From contig NZ_CP116967.1 of assembly GCF_032050975.1 (NCBI RefSeq), positions 1,175,001 to 1,239,000 on the forward strand: a stretch of DNA of 64,000 bases. The letters run 5' to 3'. Below are positions 45,389-55,200 of the stretch, in pieces (position 1 is the first letter of the stretch; every line of letters begins with the position of its first letter). Origin of the DNA: Candidatus Nitrospira allomarina (GTDB taxonomy: Bacteria > Nitrospirota > Nitrospiria > Nitrospirales > UBA8639). The position numbers and the translations under genes are program-made. A model generated the notes under the pieces. That model ran no database searches. It worked only from the letters and a program-made list of their open reading frames with translations, and was not told the origin of the DNA.

Positions 45389-46369
45389 TTATTGCCCCTT
45401 CCAGGAATCAGGAAGCAGGAACGAGAGGTCCATCATAAGTTTGCCCCCATAAGTTGGGCCGAAGTCTTGCCCGTTTAATTGATCGTTCCATGTTTCAAAC
45501 GTAAACGGGTGGGCACGGATCGCAACAGTCCAAAAGCGCTCCTCCAAGGAATTTCCCTGGTTTCCATTAAACATTCCGGAATCAATGGTGGCGCCGATTT
45601 CGACTTCAAACAAGGGACGTAACGTTTTCTCATCATACCAGCCATAGCTGAGAGAGCCTTGTGCGGCAAATGAATGGTTGGCTAAGTCCTGGAATGCGGC
45701 GCCGTTGAAAAGTCGCCCGGCCCTCACCATTCCGGACAATCGGAGAGGTCTGAACAGATCCGCAATCCAGCCGTTCTGTGTTCCACTCAGATAGTCGATG
45801 GTTTTTAACGGTGACCAGCGGCGAAAACCCCCACGGGCAAAGAGTTCCTGATAGAGGCTTCCCGTCTGTCCCCCGCCCCCAAGAAACAGTATCCGGCGCT
45901 GTCCCGGGAGTTCTCCCCATCGGGTGATTGAACCGGATATGGTAAAATCGGTCTCTTTTCGTTTCGTTCCAACCGGAACCTGAGGGATATCAAACAGCTG
46001 GTCATGGACGAAATCGTTTTGAAGGGATTCTGAAGGCTGATTTCTCGTAGGGCCAATTCCGAATGTCAGATTGGTGCTCCATCCTTCGAGGGAATTTGAC
46101 CAGTGGCGGGTCCAACTGGTGGTAATAAGGTTTAATCCGATGGTTTCCCGAATGCCATTAAACCGCTCCCCTTCCCCATTAAATTCAGTAAAGCGAAATA
46201 TGGAAAGTCCGGTGGTAAGCACCGGTTCTTGATCGGGAAAGTCGAGCGCGCCCCAATGAATACCTGGCGCGGAACTTTCCGACCTTGCCGGTTGTGGAAA
46301 AATCCACCAACTCAAGCAGGCGATCAGGATCAGGGAAATACCTAGAGATGAAAAGAATCCGCAAGCCAT
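45389..46369 (-). CDS. exported, probably outer-membrane, protein
   Basis: 326 residues, not firmly recognised. A hydrophobic N-terminus (LGISLILIACLSWWIFPQPARSE) looks like a signal peptide. The rest is rich in aromatic and Gly residues in alternating patterns (TTGLSIFRFTEFNGEG, LEGWSTNLTFGIGPTR, AAQGSLSYGWYDE, GGKLMMDLSFLLPD), as in beta-barrels of 10-12 strands. LpxR-like deacylases are one distant possibility; the catalytic residues were not found. TTG at 46390 is an alternative start. Confidence 0.65.
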   Translation of the reverse strand: MACGFFSSLGISLILIACLSWWIFPQPARSESSAPGIHWGALDFPDQEPVLTTGLSIFRFTEFNGEGERFNGIRETIGLNLITTSWTRHWSNSLEGWSTNLTFGIGPTRNQPSESLQNDFVHDQLFDIPQVPVGTKRKETDFTISGSITRWGELPGQRRILFLGGGGQTGSLYQELFARGGFRRWSPLKTIDYLSGTQNGWIADLFRPLRLSGMVRAGRLFNGAAFQDLANHSFAAQGSLSYGWYDEKTLRPLFEVEIGATIDSGMFNGNQGNSLEERFWTVAIRAHPFTFETWNDQLNGQDFGPTYGGKLMMDLSFLLPDSWKGQ

Positions 46370-46538
46370 AGCCAAAAATGGGAAGTTCAATATTGCCGAG
46401 CGGTAGTTGGCTGATTCCCAGCAAACGGCAATGCCTTAAAACATTTCCTGAAATGTGGGGGATGACCCTACAGCAGGCTTACTCTTGAGTTATCTAAGTC
46501 GATACGACCTTTGATGCGATCAACAGGGAGGGGGGAGT

Positions 46539-46931
46539 TTAGAAATCGAGAGCCTCGTGTACTTTTTCGACAAGCTCACGGAAATTACAGGGTTTGTCAA
46601 TAATGGCATAGGCGCCAAGTCCCATGGCTTTGTGCTTGTGTATTTCGTCAATAACTCCACTGAGCAGGATGACCCGAGGAGTTCTGCCGTTCAAGGTTCC
46701 GTTGACTCTTTCCAATAAGGTCAGTCCACTCATGATAGGCATGTGATAGTCAGCCAGGACGAGATCGACTTCGTTGTCTTCTAACCACGCAAGTGCTTCG
46801 GCGCCGTTTTCCGACTCGGCGCATTCAATTCCGGAGGATTCTAATGCTCCCCGTACAGTTCGGCGGACGGCAGGCTCATCATCCACAATCAGTACAAGTT
46901 TTCTGAGAGAGGGAGAATGTTTGTTCACCAC
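46539..46931 (-). CDS. single-domain response regulator
   Basis: 130 residues. LVLIVDDEPAVRRTVRG supplies the acidic pocket, LVLADYHMPIMSG the phospho-Asp, VILLSGV the switch Ser and AIIDKPCN the Lys. No output domain. The start is GTG with GAGG 8 bases upstream. No kinase gene is adjacent, so the partner lies elsewhere. Confidence 0.9.
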   Translation of the reverse strand: MVNKHSPSLRKLVLIVDDEPAVRRTVRGALESSGIECAESENGAEALAWLEDNEVDLVLADYHMPIMSGLTLLERVNGTLNGRTPRVILLSGVIDEIHKHKAMGLGAYAIIDKPCNFRELVEKVHEALDF

Positions 46932-47268
46932 GATGTGTTCCTCGGAAACACCATAAGAACATTCAACTTTTTTCTAGGATCAGTTTGTTCGTTCTTTTAG
47001 GGCAAATGTACCCTATTGTTGCATACGTAATGTGACTTGGGGAATACCCTCACCGTATATCTTGTGTTATTTTTTATCAACAACACAATGATTGAGGAGA
47101 GAACCGGTGACACCTCGGGGCTTGGGAGAATCAGAAGGTAGATTGTGCCGGATATCAAAATTTTCAGAGATTGCCATCTGGTTCATCAAAAATTTTCTTC
47201 AACCGGTATCCCTGGATAACGGCCTGGTATGGAGAGGACAAGTCAGTTCGATAGAGAAAGCGAAGGGC
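46932..47268. other. intergenic, no supported gene
   Basis: 337 bases. A short plus-strand frame at 47092-47301 has no ribosome site or domain. No promoter pair was identified. Confidence 0.45.
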
Positions 47269-47754
47269 TTATACCTGGGCTTTTTGGAGACAGGACCCTG
47301 ATAATTGCGATTTGACTGATTCGTAAATAGGACTTCCTGGAAGAAGTTCTATTCCTGGCATTCCGGATGCAATCGCATGCTGCACAGCCAAACGGGCGAC
47401 TCTCATGCGTGGGATGGTCTGGGATGGAAGTGCTTCTTGAAGTGCAATGAAAGTACCAGGAGGAATCTTGACAGAAAAGAGATCGTCGTCAGGGGAGGAA
47501 AAGATAAAGCACTCAATATTGGAAGACCCGACACGATAGGTCAATTTGAATGTGATGTTGTGGGGCTGGAGGGAGTCATCATCAGAGGGAAATTGTTGAA
47601 AGGTGCTTTCGACAATATCCTTGGATACGCCTGAGGGAATTCCCGGAATCCACTCTGGCATGGTTGAAAGCCCACGGTGGCAATAGCCCGTAGGGGTTTT
47701 CGCCACTCGCCAGGTGACGCCTTCGATGAAGAATGACAGAATTCGTAAAGCCAT
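47269..47754 (-). CDS. hypothetical cytoplasmic protein
   Basis: 161 residues, not recognised. It has no signal or membrane helix. A polar N-terminal part (VAKTPTGYCHRGL) is followed by a beta-rich segment (ITFKLTYRVGSSNIECFIFSS, LFSVKIPPGTFIAL). No ribosome site is obvious. Coding is supported mainly by length and an otherwise empty interval. Confidence 0.5.
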   Translation of the reverse strand: MALRILSFFIEGVTWRVAKTPTGYCHRGLSTMPEWIPGIPSGVSKDIVESTFQQFPSDDDSLQPHNITFKLTYRVGSSNIECFIFSSPDDDLFSVKIPPGTFIALQEALPSQTIPRMRVARLAVQHAIASGMPGIELLPGSPIYESVKSQLSGSCLQKAQV

Positions 47755-48253
47755 GCCAAGTTTAAGAAAATTTTTTGAGCGTGTATCGTTTGTGCAAGTA
47801 TATCGGCCGAATCATTCGATTCATTAGCATACTAGGGAACCTGGGGCTCACGCAATTCCAGTCACGACAAGAGTCGTGATGGAAGATACAGTGTTTAGTG
47901 AAAGATGGGTCAAGAGGTTAAAACCGATTCTCTTTTTTTCGTTCATGGCTGTTCCCGGAATAGGAAGATCTTCAAATAGGAGTTTTCTCCATTTTATCAG
48001 AAAAGAGAGGAAATAACGGTTCTCTCTCCGTTAAAGGCTCGATTTGTGGTATTTTATTTTTCAAGACAGTCGTCATATGGTAAATTTTTCATGTGAAAGC
48101 GGACCATACACGCAAAATCCTCCCGTTCTCATGTGAATGTTTGGACAGGAAACCCGGGCCACGTGATTGTTGAGCTGGATTTCTGAAAAACTTCTTATCG
48201 GGCCTACAAACGCGCTTCATTACAATAGAAATGGTTATGAAGGGAACATCACT
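47755..48253. other. 499-base gene-free region
   Basis: Separates the divergent hypothetical gene and the lipoprotein gene. AT-rich, with no repeat or RNA fold that stood out. It should contain both promoters. Confidence 0.45.
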
Positions 48254-49351
48254 ATGTCGGATCTAGGTTGTCGGCACATCAGAAACCTGATCGTTCTGCT
48301 TGGAGCTTTTAGTATTTCGTTGGGATGCGCTGGCGGTCCCAACGGGAATGAAGCCTATAAAAAAGAAGGGTTTCAGGTTACTCAACCAAGCCCGGGAACG
48401 AAGGTGGTGGTGCGTGGAAATCATGTGGCCGCCGTCAACCAGGCTTTGGATTGGTTGAATGACCATCAATTACTGGTGGTCAATCGACAGGTTGTACAAG
48501 GGGAGGGAGTTCCTGAATCTGCTTTTCGAAATGGGACGGAAGGACAAGCTCAGGCTCTAGGGGGAGCTCGTAAGGTTGGGGCAACATTGGTGGTATTTGT
48601 GCATGTAAACGAATCTTCATTGAATTCCAAAATAGAGCCCGTAAGTGGGGGATCTTTACCCATGAACAAAGTCGTCGTTGATATTCTTGGAATGAATACC
48701 GGCGCAGGCGAGGTGGCCTTTGAAGGCAAGGCTTGGAGTTCTGACCCAGTGGTGGTGTCCGAGCCGGTGGTACAAGATCTGACCATCCTGGCCCTTGAAC
48801 AGGCTTGGCAGAAACCAGCGTCCTCCCCCTCCGCGCAACAGGAGGCGAATGCAGAGAGTCCGACCGATCCTCCCGCTCCTCAGGTGGCGCCGGTAGCGGG
48901 TGATTCCTCCAGCTCACCTACCACAACTCAGTCGGCGACCGTCCTATTGGATTCGCCTAATCCAGGTGCTGCTACCCAGGCACCGCCGGGGCCGCCAACC
49001 GAGATGGCACAAGAGCAAGTGACCCTCTTAACTGAACCGGTTGCTGAGGAAATCACGCCCGCGTCTGATGTGGCGGCGCCGGTGGTTGCCGAAAATTCAG
49101 GGAACTCAGACGATTCGTCTCTGGGACTTCAAATCGCGAGTGGAGCCTTATCGATTTTGTATACGCCCTTCAAAGTGGTCTATGCCGGCGTGGGGGGGTT
49201 ATTTGGAGGATTTGTTTATCTGTTGACCGGAGGGAACGAACCGGCGGCTCAATCAATTTGGGACGCCAGTCTCAAAGGCACATACTATCTTACCCCGGAC
49301 CATTTACAAGGCAATGAACCCGTTCGATTTAAGGGAGAGGCCGCGCATTAA
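48254..49351 (+). CDS. large Pro/Ala-rich lipoprotein
   Basis: 365 residues from the ATG at 48254, which has GAAGGGA upstream. A lipoprotein signal (LLGAFSISLGCAGG) starts the protein. The first half contains a globular part (VVRGNHVAAVNQALDWLNDHQLLVVNRQVV, GATLVVFVHVNESS) with a fold like the curli-assembly CsgG/LpoB type helper proteins, though weakly. A long low-complexity Pro/Ala/Ser linker (about 210-300) leads to a C-terminal segment (YTPFKVVYAGVGGLFGGFVYLLTGG, TYYLTPDHL) that resembles a repeated family of Nitrospira-type proteins. It may be an outer-membrane-associated linker protein. Confidence 0.75.
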   Translation: MSDLGCRHIRNLIVLLGAFSISLGCAGGPNGNEAYKKEGFQVTQPSPGTKVVVRGNHVAAVNQALDWLNDHQLLVVNRQVVQGEGVPESAFRNGTEGQAQALGGARKVGATLVVFVHVNESSLNSKIEPVSGGSLPMNKVVVDILGMNTGAGEVAFEGKAWSSDPVVVSEPVVQDLTILALEQAWQKPASSPSAQQEANAESPTDPPAPQVAPVAGDSSSSPTTTQSATVLLDSPNPGAATQAPPGPPTEMAQEQVTLLTEPVAEEITPASDVAAPVVAENSGNSDDSSLGLQIASGALSILYTPFKVVYAGVGGLFGGFVYLLTGGNEPAAQSIWDASLKGTYYLTPDHLQGNEPVRFKGEAAH

Positions 49352-49572
49352 TAGGACTGTGGATCAATTCAATTTCCCACAGTTCCACACCCGACTCTTT
49401 CATTGCAGAGCGACCAAGTGCAATGAGAGGGGTGCAAAAGGTTCTCTCCGGCAAGGCCGTATGGCGTGCTCCGTTCGATAGTCTTAACTCTTTTTAACGC
49501 GGAACCTGCAAGGGAATACGTGAGCATGGCAAAGGGGCGAGCACGCCGCTGGTGGGCTTGTTCAGCTCCCCC

Positions 49573-50322
49573 TTAATCCTTCCAATCCCAAAACACCACT
49601 TCAACCGAAGGACAGTCTACGGATAGGGCTCCGATGTAGGCCTGGCCTGCATTGATGCGAAAGAGTGAACAGTCGTTTTCTCGATCGGGTTCATGTGTTG
49701 ACCGCACAGTAGCCTTCAATCCGTCCTGGCCGAGTGCGATCTCACATTGAGCCATTCCACCCGATAATCCAATCCCCTGCATTTTGAGATATGCTTCCTT
49801 GCAGGTCCAGTAGGTCAAAAAATCTTGCGTCCGCTTGTCAGGTGAAAGGGTGGCAAGGTACGCCGCCTCTTGTGGAGAAAAATACCTTGTGGCGATATCC
49901 TGATCGCTGACATTCCGGTTGACCTGTTCCACATCGATCCCCACAGCGTGTTCAATTGTGAAGGCCAACAATGCCATTCCACTCGTATGAGAGACATTGA
50001 ATTGTAATAGATGTGGTGGTTCGATCAGAAAGGGTTTCCCTTGTATGTTGTTCTCAAGTCTGAGAGTACCAGGGGAAATGCCCACATAGTGACCCATCAA
50101 ATTTCGAAGAATGCCTCTGGTTGAAATAAATTGGTATTGGTGGTGAGGAAGCCGATACCGTTCTGCCCGTGCCCGTTCTTCCTCAGATAGGTCGGCACGG
50201 TAGAGATCAGCCTGCCGGGGTGACATATCCAAATGAACCCGCCACACATGGACCACGCCTGGCGACAGGCTCCTAAAAATGTCAGGAGAGGAGGGACAAA
50301 TCCAGTGGGTAGAAGGCAACAT
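49573..50322 (-). CDS. Sfp-type 4'-phosphopantetheinyl transferase
   Basis: 249 residues, normal for Sfp-like enzymes, which move phosphopantetheine from CoA to carrier proteins of polyketide, peptide or fatty-acid synthesis. Motifs: LSEEERARAERY, QYQFISTRGILRNLM, QFNVSHTSG, GIDVEQVNR (metal Asp), YFSPQEAAYL and YWTCKEAYLK (catalytic Lys). The ATG at 50322 gives this length; a longer frame to 50604 reaches non-conserved sequence. No synthase genes are in the window, so it serves carriers elsewhere. Confidence 0.88.
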   Translation of the reverse strand: MLPSTHWICPSSPDIFRSLSPGVVHVWRVHLDMSPRQADLYRADLSEEERARAERYRLPHHQYQFISTRGILRNLMGHYVGISPGTLRLENNIQGKPFLIEPPHLLQFNVSHTSGMALLAFTIEHAVGIDVEQVNRNVSDQDIATRYFSPQEAAYLATLSPDKRTQDFLTYWTCKEAYLKMQGIGLSGGMAQCEIALGQDGLKATVRSTHEPDRENDCSLFRINAGQAYIGALSVDCPSVEVVFWDWKD

Positions 50323-50844
50323 TGATTTCAGGGGGATTGTATCGGAAGGACGGCTTGGCTGAAACCCTCTAAGGGGTCTATGACCCTGAACCATCTTCGA
50401 GCCTCGATCGAAAAAAGGAAATCCCTCGGATATTATGTTTGTCCCACGGTTTACGAAGGTACTCGGCATATTTCGGATTAAATGCCAAAAAAGATGCCAA
50501 ACAAATGGTTCGCCGGCTCTTGGCAACTTACTGGGCAAAGAAACTGAGCCATTTAAAATAACCGAAGTCCTTAAGCTGTGCTCATGAAAATGAACGAAAC
50601 GCATAAGTGTGCGTGAGAAGCCAGCAGCAGCATCGCCTTTTTCAGCTCTCTTAATCCGCTACAACGAATGGCCAGTGTTGGTGTGTATTCCCGGATAGCG
50701 GATTAAGGTATGTTTCATTTTGTGAAAAAATTCCATTGGTGTTCTCGATGCAAACTCTCTAAACAAATTTATAGACATTATGAATATATGATGTGTACCA
50801 TTCGGCTCGGCCGCCAACGGAAAATCTTGCAAGGAGGTATGGAC
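50323..50844. other. intergenic with a 12-bp inverted repeat
   Basis: 522 bases between the PPTase and the secreted-protein cluster. It contains the inverted repeat at 50650-50707 and then an AT-rich stretch before AGGAGGT. No gene is supported; ORFs here extend the flanking genes. Confidence 0.5.
50650..50707. repeat. perfect 12-bp inverted repeat upstream of cluster
   Basis: CTTAATCCGCTA at 50650-50661 and TAGCGGATTAAG at 50696-50707 are exact inverted repeats with a 34-base spacer. It lies about 140 bases before the first secreted-protein gene. It may be a regulatory dyad, a terminator of the reverse strand, or an end of an inserted segment. Confidence 0.6.
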
Positions 50845-51291
50845 ATGCAGAACAAACGCCTTCAACGGTGCGTCAAGGGATTTGTCCTGACAGCTGTGGT
50901 CGCCGGTTTCCTAGCAGGAACGAATGCTATGGCGACCGATCCCCCGGGCACTGATGGCACACCTTCCGGCATGGTGGCGTTCTTTACCACGACATCATGT
51001 CCCCCGGGCTGGAATGTGGCCACCAACGTACAAGGACGCGCCGTGGTCGCGGTTCAAAATTCATCGGATCTTGGCGTCACGGTCGGTACTCCGCTTCAGG
51101 ACAAGACGGCACCGGGGCATATCCATAGTTACAAGACCGATATCACGCTTCCGACCAAGCATGCTGCACTAGCCACCGGTGGCAGTGATGACAGGTATGC
51201 CAAGTCGGGGAAGTACACTATCTCTGGAGACATGCAAGAGGCGACATCAGACCTGCCGTTTATTCAACTTGTGGTGTGTCAAAAAGAATAG
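50845..51291 (+). CDS. secreted single collar-like domain protein
   Basis: 148 residues. A signal peptide (CVKGFVLTAVVAGFLAGTNAMA) is followed by one domain (about 45-148): GMVAFFTTTSCPPGWNVATN, GRAVVAV, APGHIHSYKTDI, GKYTISGDMQ and PFIQLVVCQKE. The shape CPxGW...GR...HxHS...P(F/Y)(I/M/V)QLL.C recalls the collar-like repeat of phage-tail and microcystin-type proteins, by pattern only. Two Cys could make a disulfide. GGAGG lies 7 bases before the ATG. First of three genes in a row with 13-base and about 120-base gaps. Confidence 0.8.
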   Translation: MQNKRLQRCVKGFVLTAVVAGFLAGTNAMATDPPGTDGTPSGMVAFFTTTSCPPGWNVATNVQGRAVVAVQNSSDLGVTVGTPLQDKTAPGHIHSYKTDITLPTKHAALATGGSDDRYAKSGKYTISGDMQEATSDLPFIQLVVCQKE

Positions 51292-51304
51292 TAAGGGGGT
51301 ACTC

Positions 51305-52120
51305 ATGCGCGTATCGAGCCTGCCACAATTCTTCGACAAACTCTCGCCAGCACCACTCGTCATCATGATTCTTGTTGCGGCGGTATTCAGTGTTCCTTCG
51401 GTGGTATATGCTCAAGACCCGTATCCAAATCAGGCCATCGCCTTCTTTAACGCCAAGGAATGTCCCGGAGGATGGACTCCCACAGGAAAACTTCTAGACG
51501 GGATGGCAGGGCGTTTTTTCGTTCCGGTGATGCCGAACGGGACCACACAACATACAGTCGAAGCCGCGCTCGCCAGCGGCGAAAATCGGACCCATACTCA
51601 CAGTTTCAGCTCGAGCATTACACTTTCTTCCACGTATATTAACGGCGTTGACGGCTGTTGCGACAATAGCCAGACGTCGGAGGGAAACTATACGTTCAGC
51701 GGTACGACAGCGCCCTCTAGCTCTGAAGTCCCATACGTGCAGCTTCTTGTATGCATAAAGACTGAGGGGCCCGACTCGGGCGACATTCCCAGCGGGGTCC
51801 TCATATTTACCGCGGGCCTTGACTGCCCTTCCGGATGGAGCCAGCCGGCGGCAACCCAGGGACGGTTCATGGTCGGTCTCCCTCCAGGGGGCAGCCCGCT
51901 TGCCATATTCGGGGGAGATCCGTTAGCTCCACATGAAGATCGCACACATGCGCATTCGTTTTCGGATAGTTTTACACCTGACAGTAAGTCATTAAGTCAA
52001 GCTCCATGGTGGAAGGCATGGGGCTACGGCCATTCGGGGGCTCAAAACTATTCCGGAGAATCCGGCACGGCATCGACCGGACTTCCTTATATGCAGATAC
52101 TTCAATGTGAAAAGGGCTAA
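51305..52120 (+). CDS. secreted double collar-like domain protein
   Basis: 271 residues. A membrane or signal segment (APLVIMILVAAVFSVPSVVYAQ) precedes two copies of the same domain as the gene upstream: first ECPGGWTPTG...GRFFVPV...THTHSFSS...PYVQLLVC, second DCPSGWSQPA...GRFMVGL...THAHSFSD...PYMQILQC. Each ends in a conserved Cys. The His pairs and the Cys pair are kept in both. AAGGGGGT lies just before the ATG. It has the same order of blocks as the single-domain protein, so the two arose by domain duplication. Confidence 0.82.
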   Translation: MRVSSLPQFFDKLSPAPLVIMILVAAVFSVPSVVYAQDPYPNQAIAFFNAKECPGGWTPTGKLLDGMAGRFFVPVMPNGTTQHTVEAALASGENRTHTHSFSSSITLSSTYINGVDGCCDNSQTSEGNYTFSGTTAPSSSEVPYVQLLVCIKTEGPDSGDIPSGVLIFTAGLDCPSGWSQPAATQGRFMVGLPPGGSPLAIFGGDPLAPHEDRTHAHSFSDSFTPDSKSLSQAPWWKAWGYGHSGAQNYSGESGTASTGLPYMQILQCEKG

Positions 52121-52242
52121 CTGTTGAAGTACTACGGGAGGAGGAGACCGGACCGAAACGTCCGTCTTTCGGGCTTTGCACTTCGATCGTGCTGCCGCGC
52201 AGCCCTTATGGCGTTCGCATCATCCAATCCAGGGAGGGAGAC

Positions 52243-55200
52243 ATGACACGTACCGCTTCCGGTATGACCGTAAGTTCGAGCTTGATCGAAGACTATTTGT
52301 CCGTGATGACTCCGCCGGTTGCCAGCGAACTCACCGGTAAATTTATCGTCGTCACAAATCAGGTGAATGGCACCTTGGTAAACGAGTTGCTCACCGTGGG
52401 GAATGACAACACAAGTGTGCTGCATTTTGTGCGGGATCAGACCTCCCACTCCGGCTGGAACCAAAATCTTGTGCCCATTCCAATCATGGTCCCGAACCCT
52501 ATCTCGACACTCCTCGGGTTTTACGACCAGGGAGTGCTAAACGTTCTTGTCTTTTATCCGGCAACATCAGGAAGCAGCACGCAGTCCGTTATCTGGATGC
52601 AGCGCTCATCGGAGGGTTACTGGAATTCCATGCCATCTCCACCGGGTATTTTGGCTAAGACGACGCAAGCGGATGTGTATCGCGATCCCAAGGGCAATCA
52701 TTTCCTCTATGGCATTTCCGTCACAGAAGCGCAGCCCACGTTCTTTCTGATCTCCCGAAATGAAAGTACTGACTTGTGGACGCAAAACTTCGAAATGGAA
52801 ACCGCCTCGACAACTCCCGCATATCTTGTCGTCATCGGACTGCAATCGACCCAATTGACCATATTGCAGCCGGTAACATCTGCGGAGGGGACTACGGTCA
52901 ATTACCGGTGCGGTGGAATTGTGGGTGGGGTGTTCCAGTGGGCGGCCAACTCCCAATGGAAGAATTTTCCTCTCGCGACGGGTCCGTTAACAATTACCCG
53001 GTTCCATGGGTTGCCGGCGACAGTGGGGCAAAGCGCCTTTTTGGTGCGTACCAACAACGATCAATTGTTCTATGTGGGAGATTTTTTCGCCGATGCCCCC
53101 ACGACCTTGGATTTGCTTGCGACGGGAACGGCGCCGGCAGGCGTCCAGTCCATGGCCCTCGGTGTGGATGGCGAGAACCGCTATATGGTGTTCGCGCTCG
53201 ACCTTCAGGGGCAGCTCTGGTTGCTGCGGCAGACGGAGACCGAGTCATCCGGAAATCCGGTCTTTAACCCGAACTGGGTTTCGCTCGGTAACGCGTTAAA
53301 AGTCATTGCATGTCCCACCGTCATGGCGCTTGGTCCGGAAGTGTTCAATGTCAGCCTTACTGAAGACGTCCAACACTTGAGCCAGAAGTTAGTGCCCAAT
53401 GGAGAACATTCGATCTATGGATCATGGTTTGTGCAGCAGTTGGATGGTCCCACCCCGCCCGCCCAGGCACCCCAGACAGTGAGCACGTACAGTACAGAAA
53501 TTGTCGCCGTGGATCAGTATGGTAGTCCGGTACCCTCAGTGGTGATAAACATCATGGCAGACCGTGCGACCGTGATTATCGCCAACGAGTTGGCTTATCA
53601 TGTCAGCCCGCAGGAATCGGCGCAGATCGTCACCAACACACAGGGCAAGCTGACCGTCGCCATACGGGCCATGACGCTGACCGCGCCGGTGCTAAGCATC
53701 AATGTGCCCGACTATATGTCCTCAGGCGAATGGAAAGCGTGTCCGGCTGACCAAGGCACCCTCAGCCGTCTGGCAGGTCAGGATCTCAGTCTTCCCGTCA
53801 CCGGAGCCTCTCTTGAAAGTGCCGGGATTCTGCCGTCTGGCTACCCGGAGGCCGATACAGTTGCTTCGACCATCAAAACTGCAGGGCAGTTGATGTGGCA
53901 GAAGAGGACCGCACCGTCGGCGCATTTCGATCTGAGCCAACTTGATATGCCGCACTGGGAACTCGACTTCACCGCGGAGAGCGGGCCGAGAATTCGACCC
54001 CTTTCCCTGGAGGAGGCACAGGATCGTATACGGTCTCACGCGAATCTTGAGGCTGACTTCTCTTTTTCCGATTTTTGGGGGGATGTCGCGAATTTCTTTA
54101 AACACGTGTTCAAGGATATCGTGCATATTCTTCACACCGTCGAAAACGATGTGGTGAATGTGATCATTACTGTTGGCCACGCCGTTAAAAAATTTGTTCT
54201 TCAGACCGTTGACGACATCGGCGACTTTTTAGAGGTCCTTGTCAACTACATCAAGAAAGCCATTCACGTCATCAAGGAAGTGATAATCTTTTTACGGGAA
54301 CTGTTTGAGTGGTCCGATATCCTGAATACGCATGCCGTTATCAAGTATTACATCAATTCCGTCATGACAAACTTGCAGGCAAGCGATCAGGATGCGGTGA
54401 GCCTCATACAGGAAAAGTTCGCTGCGCTCAAAAGTGAGGTTCAGAGTGCCTTTACGAATGCTGAACAGGTCTTTGAATCAGGCCTGTCTTTCAACCAGTA
54501 CGCAAACAAGCAAAAGGGCGGCTCGTCAATCGTGCTGCAGGGGCAACCGTACCATCACACCTTTCATGCCCATGCCGCACGTTGTAATTACGTCTCTTCC
54601 AAGGCGCAGCATCACTTTGCGAATACCTCAAGCCTGGCCGCGGCGTTGCCTCCTCTGGCAGACACGAGTCCGTTCGATACGCTCTACAACATGGTTCAGG
54701 CCCAGGCCAAGGATTTCCAAGATAAGACTCAATCGCTTCAGAACTTTCTGCAGATTCAGAAAAGCAATCCGAAAAAGTTCTTTGATGTCGCCATGCTGGA
54801 CTTCCTTCAGGCCGCTGAGGATGTTGTGGTCTTCGTGTTGGATATGGTCGAAGATATCCTCATTGCGCTGCTGAATCTGCTTGGCACGGCAATCTCCACT
54901 CTTCAGGCAGCTCTGAACAAGACTATCGACATTCCCATACTCTCGTGGTTGTACAAGTACGTCATTACGGGCACACCTGAGAATCCGGGAGACGACCTGA
55001 CCATCTTGGATGTACTCAGCCTGATCCTTGCGGTGCCGGCCACCATCCTCTATAAGCTGTTATTTGGGTCCAAGAGTGACCCTGCCAAGCCCAGTCCTCC
55101 TTTTACCAGCACTCAGGTCAGCACCATTACATCTTCTCCTATACCTTGGCCGTCCTTCAAAACGGGAGACACAGAGGCACTGCCCAAGGGGGGGGGTCCA

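Noticed and set aside
47092-47301. 69-codon plus-strand frame
   Set aside because: Overlaps the 3' end of the hypothetical gene on the other strand and lacks supporting signals.
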